Assembly: GCF_000411975.1 (NCBI RefSeq)
Contig: NZ_ASXG01000092.1
Location: 24,334 to 88,333 of the forward strand
Origin: Amycolatopsis orientalis DSM 43388
GTDB lineage: Bacteria > Actinomycetota > Actinomycetes > Mycobacteriales > Pseudonocardiaceae
Length of the DNA: 64,000 nt
Direction of reading: 5' to 3'
Part shown: piece after piece, positions 16,861 to 25,285 of the stretch
Layout: every line of letters starts with the position of its first letter
Position numbering within the stretch: position 1 is the stretch's first letter
Notes under the pieces: model-generated
Seen by the model: the letters and a program-made list of their open reading frames with translations, nothing else
Database searches by the model: none
What the model was told of the DNA's origin: nothing
Position numbers and translations under genes: made by a program

Positions 16861-17925
16861 CTAACGGCGGAAGCCGGTGAGCCGGTCTCGGCCGTTGTCC
16901 CGGACGCCGAGCCAGACCGGGCCGGCGAACCGCTCGAACGCGGCTTTCACGGACGGGACGAGAACGGGCTGGTCGCCTAAATCCAGGCTCAGCGACCGGC
17001 CGCCCTTGAGGGACAGCCGCAGCGTGACGTCGTCCCGTCTGCGCATGCCGACCTGGACGGAGTCGACGTGGCTGGTCTCGAGCCAGGCCCGGGCGAGCTG
17101 AGCCCATTCGCACCGGGTCGTCTCGTTGACGCCTTCGTGGACGACGCCGTCGCGATCGAGGGTCAGCCAGGTCTGCGCGACGGCCGTCGGCAGGGCGAAC
17201 ATCCCGTAGACCGCGAGCAGCAGCAGCGGGGAAAGCACGATCCCGACGACCACCAGCGCCGTGGTGTCGCGACCGCCGAGCAGAAGCAGCCACGGCAGCG
17301 CGCCGATGCCCAGGGCCAGGACCAGCCCGGCGATGATCTGCAGCCGGTTGGACCTCGTCATCAGCCGCATGACGGCGAAAGCCGACGGCCCAGGTCCCGG
17401 CACCTGCTGCGGCGGCGTTCCCGGGCGGGCGATCCGCACCGGCCAGTCCGGGACCGGTTCGTTGCTCCACCCGGGCGGGGTGGCGGTGCCGATCGCCGCC
17501 AGGACCTCGGGACGGCGCGGCAGCCGCACCACCCGGGGAGGCCGGTCCGGGTAATGCGCGCAGAGCAGGACGCCGTCGGTCGCGTTGTAGGCGGTGCCGG
17601 CGTACAGCCCGAGCGCGCTTACCTCGCTCCAGTCGACGGCGAAGTCCGGGATCTCCGGCGTCGTGCGCGCGACCGCGACCCGGTCCGCGCTGATCTCCAG
17701 CGTTTCCTTCCAGAAGAGGCTGCGCCAGCCGTGGAACCGCACCAGCACAGTCAGCACGAAGGGCACACCCGCCAGGATCAGCAGAATCCCGCCGACCGTG
17801 CCCCACAGCCCGCCCAGCAGGAGCACGCCGCCGCCGATCAGCGCTCCGCCGACCGACAGGAACAGCATGGCCACGCCGAGCTGGTTCCCCAGTGCGCGGC
17901 GATGCAGAAGGATGCTTGCCGTCAT
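16861..17925 (-). CDS. Membrane protein with two TM pairs and soluble C-terminus
   Basis: A 354-residue protein. TM pair at about 14-62, a soluble domain with WKETLEISADRVAVARTT that resembles a membrane-associated PH-like beta domain, a second TM pair at about 190-245, then another beta-rich domain (TWLTLDRDGVVHEGVNETTRCEW). The repeated TM-pair plus beta-domain arrangement resembles the bacterial PH-domain membrane proteins, though I cannot confirm the family. ATG 17925 begins MTASILLHRR. Convergent with the LIP-repeat membrane gene; no operon partner. Confidence 0.72.
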   Translation of the reverse strand: MTASILLHRRALGNQLGVAMLFLSVGGALIGGGVLLLGGLWGTVGGILLILAGVPFVLTVLVRFHGWRSLFWKETLEISADRVAVARTTPEIPDFAVDWSEVSALGLYAGTAYNATDGVLLCAHYPDRPPRVVRLPRRPEVLAAIGTATPPGWSNEPVPDWPVRIARPGTPPQQVPGPGPSAFAVMRLMTRSNRLQIIAGLVLALGIGALPWLLLLGGRDTTALVVVGIVLSPLLLLAVYGMFALPTAVAQTWLTLDRDGVVHEGVNETTRCEWAQLARAWLETSHVDSVQVGMRRRDDVTLRLSLKGGRSLSLDLGDQPVLVPSVKAAFERFAGPVWLGVRDNGRDRLTGFRR

Positions 17926-18097
17926 GCGTCCGACGGTAGCTTTCCGAACCGATCGGCACTCCATTGACCGCGCGATGATCGCTACAGCACGGGCTCGTCG
18001 GCACCGGAATCGTTGCGGCACCGCCACGACGAGCCGAGATCGGGACAATCGTCCATATCGGACGGTGAACGTCTGCCCAGCGGATCCTCCGTGCCGG

Positions 18098-18751
18098 TCA
18101 GTCGCGCTCGAGCGCCGAGACCACCTCCGACACCGGGCGCAAGTGCTGGTTGAGGATCTTCAGCGCCTCCTCGGCGTCGTGCGCGTCCAGCGCCGCTACG
18201 AGCGCGCGGTGCTCGGCGTCGATCACCGGCAGCCGCTCCGGCCGGGCTTCCATCGCCCGGACCGCGACCCGCTGCTGGCGGGACCGCAGGGTGTCGTACA
18301 GCTCGGTCAGCACCGTGTTGCCCGCCGCGTTGACGATCGCCCGGTGGAACGAGCGGTCCAGCCCGGACACCGCGAACCAGTCGCGTGCTTTCCCGGCGCG
18401 TTCCATCTCCTCGATCAGGCCGGCCATCTCGGCGGGCGCGCCCGCCCGGGCCGCGCAGACCTCGGCGATCGCGTGCCCCTCGATCAGCCTGCGGCTCTGG
18501 TAGACCTCCTCCAGCTCGCGCGCGGTGACGGTGCGGACCTGCGCGCCTTTGCGCGGCAGCAGGCTGATGAAGCGCTCCGCTTCCAGCCGGTGGAACGCCT
18601 CGCGGACCGGGGTCCGGGACACCCCGACGACGCCCGAAACCCAGTGCTCGTCCAGGAACCGCCCGCCTTCGAGCTCGCCCGCGATGATCCCGTCGCGCAG
18701 CCAGGCGTACACGCGCTCGCGGGCCGGGCCGGACGGTGCGCTGGTGGTCAT
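18098..18751 (-). CDS. GntR-family (FadR/FCD) regulator
   Basis: A 217-residue regulator. Winged helix at about 10-75 (RVYAWLRDGIIAGELEGG, VGVSRTPVREAFHRLEAERFI, the GntR recognition helix) followed by an FCD helical domain (about 85-210) with metal-site style His residues (SGLDRSFHRAIVNAAGN and AEHRALVAAL). FCD regulators usually sense organic acids. It is divergent from the aldolase-transporter-hydrolase operon with a palindrome between them and is its likely repressor. ATG 18751 has GGGAGAGG directly upstream. Confidence 0.9.
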   Translation of the reverse strand: MTTSAPSGPARERVYAWLRDGIIAGELEGGRFLDEHWVSGVVGVSRTPVREAFHRLEAERFISLLPRKGAQVRTVTARELEEVYQSRRLIEGHAIAEVCAARAGAPAEMAGLIEEMERAGKARDWFAVSGLDRSFHRAIVNAAGNTVLTELYDTLRSRQQRVAVRAMEARPERLPVIDAEHRALVAALDAHDAEEALKILNQHLRPVSEVVSALERD

Positions 18752-18804
18752 GCCTCTCCCCTCGGTCGAGAGCCAGCTTAGCCGCTGGACCGACAGATAT
18801 CCAT

Positions 18805-18816
18805 CGTGTATACACG
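18805..18816. promoter_or_regulatory. GntR operator candidate
   Basis: Perfect 12-base palindrome CGTGTATACACG in the 111-base divergent gap. FadR-type GntR proteins commonly bind TGTATACA-like dyads (T-N-G-T-N-N-N-A-C-N-A pattern). It is the only AT-containing dyad in this gap. Confidence 0.7.
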
Positions 18817-18862
18817 GTGCACACACCGAGCTCCCGATTCGAGCGCGCAGGAGGTTCCCCCG

Positions 18863-19618
18863 ATGTCCCCAGCCCCCGCCGACCGGCGCTACGCCGTCTG
18901 GCTTTCCGACCCGTCGTTCGCGGCCGCCGAGATCGCCCGCGGAATCGGCTACGGCGCCGCCGTCCTCGACATCGAGCACGGCGCGTTCGACCTGGCCGAC
19001 CTCGAGCGGTTCGTCCCGTTCCTGCGCGGGCTCGGCCTCGAGGTGCTCGCCAAGGTCCTCGGCCCGGAGCGCGGCCCGATCCAGCAGGCCCTCGACTTCG
19101 GCGCCGACGCGGTGGTGATCCCGCACGTCGAGAACGCGGCGCACGCGAAGGCGGTGACGGCGTTCGCGAAGTTCCCGCCGCTGGGCGACCGCAGTTTCGC
19201 CGGCGGCCGCACGACCGGCTACCGGGGCTTCACCGACGAATGGGTCGCCGCGCAGGACCGCGGCACCCGCTGCCTGCCGATGATCGAGGACGCCGGTGCG
19301 CTCGAGGACATCGCCGAGATCCTCGCGCTGGACACCGTGGACGGCGTCTTCGTCGGGCCTTCGGACCTCTCCCTGCGCCGCGAGCGGGGCGCTTACACCC
19401 GCGAGGAAGGCGATTTCGCCGATCTCAAGCGCGTCGCCGACGCCGCCCGAGCGGCCGGGAAGCCGTGGATCCTGCCCGCGTGGAGCCAGGAGGAGAAGGA
19501 GTTCGCGCTCGCCCACGGCGCCGGCCAGCTCGCCCTCACCATGCAGCACGGCGCGCTCGCCGCCGGCCTCGCCGCCGCCTTCGAGGAGACCGTGTCGCTC
19601 GCCGAGCGGGCGCGATGA
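18863..19618 (+). CDS. HpcH/HpaI-family aldolase
   Basis: A 251-residue class II (metal-dependent) aldolase that would cleave a 4-hydroxy-2-oxo acid to pyruvate plus an aldehyde, or run related retro-aldol chemistry. Motifs: DIEHG with general base H39, VIPHVENAAHA, metal ligand E142 in PMIEDAGAL, and GVFVGPSDLS with D168. Preceded by CAGGAGG at a good distance from ATG 18863. First gene of a three-gene operon (ATGA overlaps) with an ACS-type transporter and a carbon-nitrogen hydrolase; divergent from the GntR regulator. Confidence 0.9.
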   Translation: MSPAPADRRYAVWLSDPSFAAAEIARGIGYGAAVLDIEHGAFDLADLERFVPFLRGLGLEVLAKVLGPERGPIQQALDFGADAVVIPHVENAAHAKAVTAFAKFPPLGDRSFAGGRTTGYRGFTDEWVAAQDRGTRCLPMIEDAGALEDIAEILALDTVDGVFVGPSDLSLRRERGAYTREEGDFADLKRVADAARAAGKPWILPAWSQEEKEFALAHGAGQLALTMQHGALAAGLAAAFEETVSLAERAR

Positions 19619-20937
19619 CGACCGCGCAGCGAACCAGGACCCGCACCGCGGGCCGCACCCGCTGGGCGATCGCCGGCGTGCTCGGAGTCGGGTCGTTCGT
19701 CAACTACGTCGACCGCGTCAACCTCTCCATCGCCGGGCCGGAGATGATGCGCGAGTTCCACCTGTCCGCGGCCCAGCTCGGCGTGGTCGCCTCGGCGTTC
19801 CTCTGGACGTACGCGGTGCTGCAGCTGCCGATCGGCGCGATCATCGACCGGATCGGCGTCCGCTGGGTGAACCGCGCGGCCGCCCTGCTGTGGACGATCG
19901 CGTCGTTCCTGACCGCGTCGGCCGGCGGCCTCGGCCTGCTCATGGCGTCGCGGCTGGTGCTCGGCTTCGGCGAGGCGCCGACCATCCCGGCGGGGTGGAA
20001 GGCGATCGGCCAGTGGTTCCCCCGGTCCGAGCGCGGCCGGGCGACCGCGATCTTCGACGGCTGCGCCAAGGTGTCCAACGTTCTCGGCATTCCCCTGATG
20101 GCGTTTCTCGTCACGGCCTACAGCTGGCACGCCGCGTTCGTCTTCACCGGCCTCCTGAGCGTCGGCTACCTCGTCGTCTGGTGGCTGCTCTACTTGACAC
20201 CGAAACAAGCACTGGCGCGCGGGCGGCTGTCCGCCGCGGAGTTCGACTATCTCCGCGAAGGCGGCGCGGACGACGAAGACGCGCCGGCGCCGAACTCTCT
20301 CGCCGGGCTGGGGCACCTGCTGCGCCGCCGCAAGACGTGGGGTCTCGCGCTCGGGTACGCGTCCTACACCTACGCCTACTACGTGCTGCTGACCTGGCTG
20401 CCCGGCTACCTGGAAAAGCAGTTCGGCGTGAAGCTGCTGGCCGGCGGCTTCTACACGATGATCCCGTGGCTGGTCGCGGTGCTCGCGCAGTTCCTCGTCG
20501 GCGGGATGGTGCTGGACCGGCTGATCGCCCGCACCGGCGACGAGACCAAGGCGCGGCGGATCGTGCTCGTCGTCAGCATGCTGGTCTCGCTGTCGGTCGC
20601 CGGCGCCGCCTACGCCGGATCGGTCGCCGCGGCGCTGGTGTTCCTGTCGATCGGCGCCGCCGGGCTCGCGGTGTCGGTGCCCGCCGGGTCGAGCATCGTC
20701 GCGGTCATCGCGCCGGAAGGCTGCTCGGGAACGCTCGGCGGGCTGGTCAACTTCGTGGCCAACCTGATCGGCATCGCCGCGCCGATCGTGACCGGCGCGG
20801 TCGTGGACGTGACCGGTTCGTTCGCCGGCGCTTTCCTCGTCACCGGCGTCGTGCTGCTCGCCGGGATCTTCTGCTACACCGTCGTGCTCGGCAAACTCGA
20901 CCGCATGCCCGCCGCTCCCCGGAAGGAAATCGCATGA
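19615..20937 (+). CDS. MFS transporter, anion:cation symporter (ACS) type
   Basis: A 440-residue, 12-TM carrier. NYVDRVNLSIAGPEM in TM1 and GAIIDRIGVRWVNR after TM2 match the ACS/phthalate-hexuronate branch (ExuT, GudP, glucarate-type), which imports organic or sugar acids with protons. Substrate is inferred only from context: an acid or acid amide that feeds the aldolase and hydrolase in the same operon. ATGA overlaps at both ends (aldolase stop 19616-19618; hydrolase start 20934). Confidence 0.88.
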   Translation: MTTAQRTRTRTAGRTRWAIAGVLGVGSFVNYVDRVNLSIAGPEMMREFHLSAAQLGVVASAFLWTYAVLQLPIGAIIDRIGVRWVNRAAALLWTIASFLTASAGGLGLLMASRLVLGFGEAPTIPAGWKAIGQWFPRSERGRATAIFDGCAKVSNVLGIPLMAFLVTAYSWHAAFVFTGLLSVGYLVVWWLLYLTPKQALARGRLSAAEFDYLREGGADDEDAPAPNSLAGLGHLLRRRKTWGLALGYASYTYAYYVLLTWLPGYLEKQFGVKLLAGGFYTMIPWLVAVLAQFLVGGMVLDRLIARTGDETKARRIVLVVSMLVSLSVAGAAYAGSVAAALVFLSIGAAGLAVSVPAGSSIVAVIAPEGCSGTLGGLVNFVANLIGIAAPIVTGAVVDVTGSFAGAFLVTGVVLLAGIFCYTVVLGKLDRMPAAPRKEIA

Positions 20938-21725
20938 CCCACGTCGCCTTGGCGCAATACGCGCCCGGAGAAGACAAGGCCGCGAACCGCACGCTGATCG
21001 CGAAACTGGCCGGCGACGCGGCCGACCGCGGCGCCCGCGTGGTGGTGCTGCCGGAATACGCGATGTTCACCGTCCCGGCGATGGACCAGCGGTTCGTCGA
21101 CTCCGCCGAGGCGCTCGACGGCCCGTTCGTCACGAGCCTGCGCACGCTCGCCCAGGACCGCGGGATCACGATCGTCGGCGGCATGAACGAGCGCCTCGAC
21201 GGCTCGCGGATCTCCAACACCCTGGTCGCGGCCGGACCGGACGGCGTCACGGCGGTGTACCGCAAGATCCACCTGTACGACGCCTTCGGCTTCCGCGAAT
21301 CCGACGTCGTCCGCGCGGGCGAGATCGCCGACCCGGAGACGTTCGAGGTCGACGGCCTCCGCTTCGGCCTGCAGACCTGTTACGACCTGCGCTTCCCCGA
21401 GGTCACCCGGCGGCTGGCGGACGCGGGCGCGGACGTCGTGCTGCTGCCGGCGGAATGGGTGCCCGGGCCGATGAAGGAATACCACTGGAGCACGCTCGTC
21501 CGCGCCCGCGCGATCGAGAACACGCTCTACGTCGCCGCGACCGGCCAGCCCACGCCGACCGGGTCCGGAACCAGCATGCTCGTCGACCCGATGGGCGTCG
21601 TCGTCACCTCGCTCGGCGAGCAGACCGGCGTCGCGGTCGGCGAGGTGTCGCGGGAACGGATCGCCGAGGTACGAGCGAAGAACCCGGCGCTGGAACTCCG
21701 GCGGTTCTCGGTAGTGCCGCGCTAG
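20934..21725 (+). CDS. Carbon-nitrogen hydrolase (nitrilase superfamily amidase)
   Basis: A 263-residue cytoplasmic amidase. The catalytic triad is in place: E41 (VVLPEYAMF), K111 (YRKIHLYD) and C149 (LQTCYDLRFPE). The YDLRFPE context and length match the omega-amidase/deaminated-glutathione amidase (Nit2/NIT1) branch, which removes ammonia from omega-amides of 2-oxo acids. That would fit a pathway in which a transported acid amide is deamidated and then cleaved by the aldolase. Last gene of the operon; its stop lies in a hairpin. Confidence 0.9.
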   Translation: MTHVALAQYAPGEDKAANRTLIAKLAGDAADRGARVVVLPEYAMFTVPAMDQRFVDSAEALDGPFVTSLRTLAQDRGITIVGGMNERLDGSRISNTLVAAGPDGVTAVYRKIHLYDAFGFRESDVVRAGEIADPETFEVDGLRFGLQTCYDLRFPEVTRRLADAGADVVLLPAEWVPGPMKEYHWSTLVRARAIENTLYVAATGQPTPTGSGTSMLVDPMGVVVTSLGEQTGVAVGEVSRERIAEVRAKNPALELRRFSVVPR

Positions 21726-21798
21726 GCACCGTCTCGATCGGCCCCGATTTCGGTGCCTGGCGTCCTGCGTGGTCGTTGTCTACCCACGACCACGCAGG
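21724..21798. terminator. Tandem hairpins after the aldolase operon
   Basis: Hairpin 1: AGGCACCG (21724-21731) with CGGTGCCT (21751-21758), starting at the stop codon. Hairpin 2: perfect 12-base arms CCTGCGTGGTCG (21764-21775) and complement (21787-21798) around an 11-base loop. No T tract. Likely bidirectional termination between this operon and the convergent gene at 21880. Confidence 0.75.
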
Positions 21799-21879
21799 GC
21801 GCATCAGCTCGTCGATAAAGATGCTTCCTCAACAGACCGCGGATTTGTGACTGGGGAGATCCCTGCGCGGCAGTGCCCG

Positions 21880-22365
21880 CTAGGGCAGACGGCGGTCGAT
21901 CCAGCGCAGCACCGCACCGACCGCGGCCCGCCGGTGCCAGCCGTTGCGGATCACCGCGGCCCGAACCGACTGGATCCCGCCACGCACCAGCGCCGCCGGC
22001 GAAGGATGCCGCTCGTCGAACCGCTGGACCGCCCGGCGCCGCAGCCACCGCGCGCACCGCAGGCACACCCCGACCTCCGGATGACTGCCCAACCGCACCA
22101 GCTCCGCCTCCGGAAACGCACCGCCGCAACACCAGCACCCCGCCTCCGAGACCCGCTCCCGCTCAGGCTGCACCGACACCGCGACCACCTCCGCACGACA
22201 CCGAGCCCCCGCCGCGACCAGCATCCCACGCTCAGCAGCCACCGCCCCAGGCAAACCTTCCGGCCCCGGCCGATACCCGGAACTCAGCGCCGCCCGGACG
22301 TCGTGCTGCACCAACCAAAAGCCGGTCGCCGACGTGGTCATAGGCCGCAACCGCGGACCCGCCAT
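21880..22365 (-). CDS. Hypothetical Cys-rich (putative zinc-binding) protein
   Basis: A 161-residue protein. The N-terminal half is a small sheet-like segment (FWLVQHDVRAALSSGYRPGP). The middle has a CWCC (residues about 96-99) and a CLRC about 22 residues later, a spacing that suits a four-Cys zinc site, followed by a basic Arg-rich helix. ATG 22365 has GGAGGG about ten bases upstream; ATG 22341 is a weaker alternative. I do not recognise a named family; nucleic-acid binding is plausible from the finger plus basic tail. Stands alone. Confidence 0.6.
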   Translation of the reverse strand: MAGPRLRPMTTSATGFWLVQHDVRAALSSGYRPGPEGLPGAVAAERGMLVAAGARCRAEVVAVSVQPERERVSEAGCWCCGGAFPEAELVRLGSHPEVGVCLRCARWLRRRAVQRFDERHPSPAALVRGGIQSVRAAVIRNGWHRRAAVGAVLRWIDRRLP

Positions 22366-22482
22366 GCTCGGCGACCCTCCGGACGGAGCCTCCGCCCCGC
22401 ACCTTCCAGTCACGACGCCGTGCGAGCCGAGCGCGACCCTCCCGGCTGGACAGCGCAGACGTGGCGCGCCACACTTCAGCGC

Positions 22483-22848
22483 ATGCCTCCCCCGGGGTTC
22501 CACTCGGTGACACCGCGCATGGTCGTCAGCGACACGGCCGCAGCAGTGGAATTCCTGCGCGCGACGTTCGGCGCCACCGGCGAGACGAACGTCGACCGTC
22601 CGGCCGAGGTCCAGATCGGCGACTCGCTCGTCATGGTGTCGACTGCGGGCGAGCGCGAAGCTTTCCCCGCGTTCCTCTACGTCTACGTCGACGACGCCGA
22701 TACGACCTACCGACGGGCGTTGACCGCTGGGGCAACAACCATCGAGGAGCCCGTCGACACCCCGTACGGCGATCGCCGGGCGATGGTCCGCGACCCGTTC
22801 GGCAACGTCTACCAGGTAGCCACCCGGCGGAGCGAAAACGCGCACTGA
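22483..22848 (+). CDS. VOC-family (glyoxalase/bleomycin-resistance-like) protein
   Basis: A 121-residue single-domain VOC protein, subtype PhnB-like: VTPRMVVSDTAAAVEFLRATFGATGE at the start and GDRRAMVRDPFGNVYQVA at the end, the usual beta-alpha-beta-beta-beta module pair. Candidate metal or ligand residues are D in VVSDT and the late region, but the His/Glu set of true glyoxalase I is not evident. No clear ribosome site at ATG 22483. Function may be small-molecule binding or sequestering. Confidence 0.8.
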   Translation: MPPPGFHSVTPRMVVSDTAAAVEFLRATFGATGETNVDRPAEVQIGDSLVMVSTAGEREAFPAFLYVYVDDADTTYRRALTAGATTIEEPVDTPYGDRRAMVRDPFGNVYQVATRRSENAH

Positions 22849-23416
22849 AGCTCGGTTGCGAGCGAGTCCGCTGGCGACCAAGCCTTGCAATGGGCGGGCG
22901 AGACCAGCAGGACCTCGCAGCGCACCACGGCACAAAACCGTGCACAGAAGCCGAATTCCGGCTCGTGCGCCCAGTCGTCATGGCCTGGACGGGGGTCGCG
23001 GCCAGCACGCCCACGCAACTACGAGGCCGACCGTAGACGACTTCGTGGCGCGCGCTTCGCACGACGTGGAGACGTGAGCCCGATACCTCCGTCAGTGGCG
23101 TCGCGCCGCAGCTTTCCGCGTCACGCCAACCTTTTGGACCGGCCAAGCCCGCGCACCGTCTAGGTCCGGAGCTGCCTGAGTCGCTGCGGGGAAAGACCGT
23201 CGCCAGAAATGCGTCAGCGACCAGACTCGCCAGGTGCTCGGCCGCCTCAGCTCCTCATACCTTCCCCACCTCACGTCAGCCATTCTGCCCGCCACTCGCG
23301 CCGACACGACGAGCGATCCGCCGCCCATCGGGAGATACGCATTACGCGAGGCAATCCCGGTCCGGCGGACCTCGCGACCGGTTCTCGCGTACCAAGTCCG
23401 GCCGGCAACCAGTTCG
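22849..23416. other. Gene-free stretch
   Basis: About 570 bases where all frames are Arg/Ser-rich and lack a ribosome site or domain. GC and AT content vary more than in the neighbouring genes. No tRNA, terminator or clear dyad was found. Confidence 0.5.
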
Positions 23417-23653
23417 TCAGGTCGAGCGCGGAGAAACCCCCATGGCGCAGTCCGCGCCCGCCTTGACGTCGATTTCGATCCGGGGCCACGGAACCGCTCG
23501 AATCCGGACCGAGATCGAAACCTCCCGATCCGGGAAGGCCGAAACCTTCGCCAGCAAAGCCATCGCCGCCCGACTGGACAGCGCGAGCACCGTCGGCACA
23601 GCCACGACAATGAGGACAGCCAACCAGATCCAGCCCGAAGACAGCGAAGCCAC
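23417..23653 (-). CDS. Small single-TM membrane protein, 78 aa
   Basis: GTG 23653 is preceded by AAGGAG 8 bases upstream. The product has one TM (SGWIWLAVLIVVAVPTVLAL, about 6-25) and a short soluble tail with alternating hydrophobics (VSISVRIRAVPWPRIEIDV) that could form beta strands. No family recognised. No neighbour close enough for an operon. Confidence 0.55.
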   Translation of the reverse strand: MASLSSGWIWLAVLIVVAVPTVLALSSRAAMALLAKVSAFPDREVSISVRIRAVPWPRIEIDVKAGADCAMGVSPRST

Positions 23654-23919
23654 GACATCCGCTCCTTGACCGTCTGAGGATCAGAATCCCCCACCCCAGC
23701 GGGACGGCCCTCCGCCGACGTCCACCTTACCGGTGCCAGGCACCGACGTCATCGCCCGTTCGCCGCACACACCGCGACAATCCGCCAAGACCGAGCAGCG
23801 ACTTGTTCCGGCAGGTTCTCAGCTGCCGTGCGGTACCGGGGACGGGCTGACAGCCTTCCGCGCTGAATCCGCCAGCCGCACTATCCACAGTGGACGCAGG
23901 CCGTTTCCGCCCCCGGTCG

Positions 23920-25230
23920 TCAGCGGTCGTCCCCGGGATGCGCGGGCAAGTCCCCACGGTGGTTGCCGGGACCTCGGCGGAACCGGCGGACGAGGGCGAC
24001 CGTGACGGCAACGGCGGGCGGGAGCAGGAGGTGCCAGCCGGCGAACGGCACGGTCACCAGGAGAAGCGCGACCGCGACCAGTGCGACGGCCCGTCGCGTT
24101 CCCGTGAACAGCCGTACCGCGGCGGCGGTGCCCAGCAGGTAGGTCGCGAGCACGAGGACCGAGGGAACGAACACGATGTCGTCGGTTCCCCAGGCGAAGA
24201 CCGCGGCGCCGGCCAGCCCGCCGCCCCCGATCGCGGCGACCGCGAGGACCGCCGCCGCCGGGGCGTCCTGGCGGTTGCGGCGGGTCAGGATCCGGGGTGC
24301 CCAGCCGTCGCGCCCCAAGGCGAAACCGAGCCGGGAGACCGACGCGACGAAGGCGTTGGTCGTGCCGAGGCAGATGACGAGCGCGGCCACCGCGACCGCG
24401 CCGATCGCGGAGAACCCGAGCCCGCGTTCGATGATCGCGCCCAGCGAAATGCGGTCCAGCGCGGGGTCGCCGTAGGAATCGGTGCCGACGACCGCGAAGG
24501 CGACGCCGAGATACAGCGCGGTGACGATCAGGATGGTCAGCAGCGTCGCGGCCGGCAGGGTGCGCTTGACGTCGCGGAACTCGGCCGAAAGGTGCGCGAT
24601 CGCCTCCCAGCCGGCGAAGGCGAAGAAGAGCACGACCACGGCCTGCCCGGCGCCCGCGGCACCGTGCGGGGCGAACGAGGCGAAGTTCTCGGCCCGGATC
24701 TGCGGAAGCGCGATGAGGATCACCGAGACGAGGATCAGCGCGACGCCGACCGCGAGCCCGATCTGCACCCTCGCGCCGAGCTTGAGGCCGAGCAGATTCG
24801 CCGCGACCGCGACCGCGAGCACCCCCGCGGCGATGAGCGGCGCCCAGCGCTGGTCCAGGCCGAGCGCACCCGCGACGTAGTACCCGGCGGTCAGCGGCAC
24901 GATGGTCTGCCCCACCGAACCGGCGATGAAGTACCACCACCCGGCAATCCCCCCGGCCGAGACGCCGAACGCCCGGGACGCGAAGGTCGCGACCCCGCCC
25001 GCGTCCGGGAAACGCGACGCCAGCGCCGCGAAGGTGAACGCGAGCGGAAGCCCGATCAGCGCGCTGAACCCCCAGGCAAGCAGCGACGCGGGCCCGGCCA
25101 GCGACGCGGCCTGCCCGGGCAGCACCAGCACTCCGGCGCCGAGGATCGCGCACACGTACAACGCGACCCCCTGGCCGATCCCGATCGTCGTCCTGCCGGT
25201 CTCCGGCACAGTCTCGTTCTCGGTTGTCAC
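23920..25230 (-). CDS. APC-superfamily amino acid/amine permease
   Basis: A 436-residue carrier with about 12 TM segments. The N-terminus after the start reads GQGVALYVCAILGAGVLVLPG, the unwound TM1 substrate-site motif (G-A-G pattern) of APC carriers; FAGWEAIAHLSAEFRD in mid-protein matches the YjeH/YcaM-like group. GTG 25230 leaves room for a promoter; ATG 25272 would overlap the palindrome at the divergent start. Likely under control of the divergent GlxA-type regulator; substrate unknown, amino acids most likely. Confidence 0.87.
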   Translation of the reverse strand: MTTENETVPETGRTTIGIGQGVALYVCAILGAGVLVLPGQAASLAGPASLLAWGFSALIGLPLAFTFAALASRFPDAGGVATFASRAFGVSAGGIAGWWYFIAGSVGQTIVPLTAGYYVAGALGLDQRWAPLIAAGVLAVAVAANLLGLKLGARVQIGLAVGVALILVSVILIALPQIRAENFASFAPHGAAGAGQAVVVLFFAFAGWEAIAHLSAEFRDVKRTLPAATLLTILIVTALYLGVAFAVVGTDSYGDPALDRISLGAIIERGLGFSAIGAVAVAALVICLGTTNAFVASVSRLGFALGRDGWAPRILTRRNRQDAPAAAVLAVAAIGGGGLAGAAVFAWGTDDIVFVPSVLVLATYLLGTAAAVRLFTGTRRAVALVAVALLLVTVPFAGWHLLLPPAVAVTVALVRRFRRGPGNHRGDLPAHPGDDR

Positions 25231-25269
25231 CGCCCCATCCCAGGCGATCCGCGCGCGCCCGGCGAGTGT

Positions 25270-25285
25270 CATGATAGCCATCATG
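25270..25285. promoter_or_regulatory. Near-palindrome at the permease/regulator divergence
   Basis: CATGATAGCCATCATG, 14 of 16 positions symmetric, overlapping ATG 25283 of the regulator and the alternative upstream ATG of the permease. It may be an operator or may simply reflect paired start codons. Confidence 0.35.

Noticed and set aside
22849..23416. Several Arg/Ser-rich frames as small genes
   Set aside because: No ribosome sites, no domains, and composition typical of antisense or random high-GC frames.
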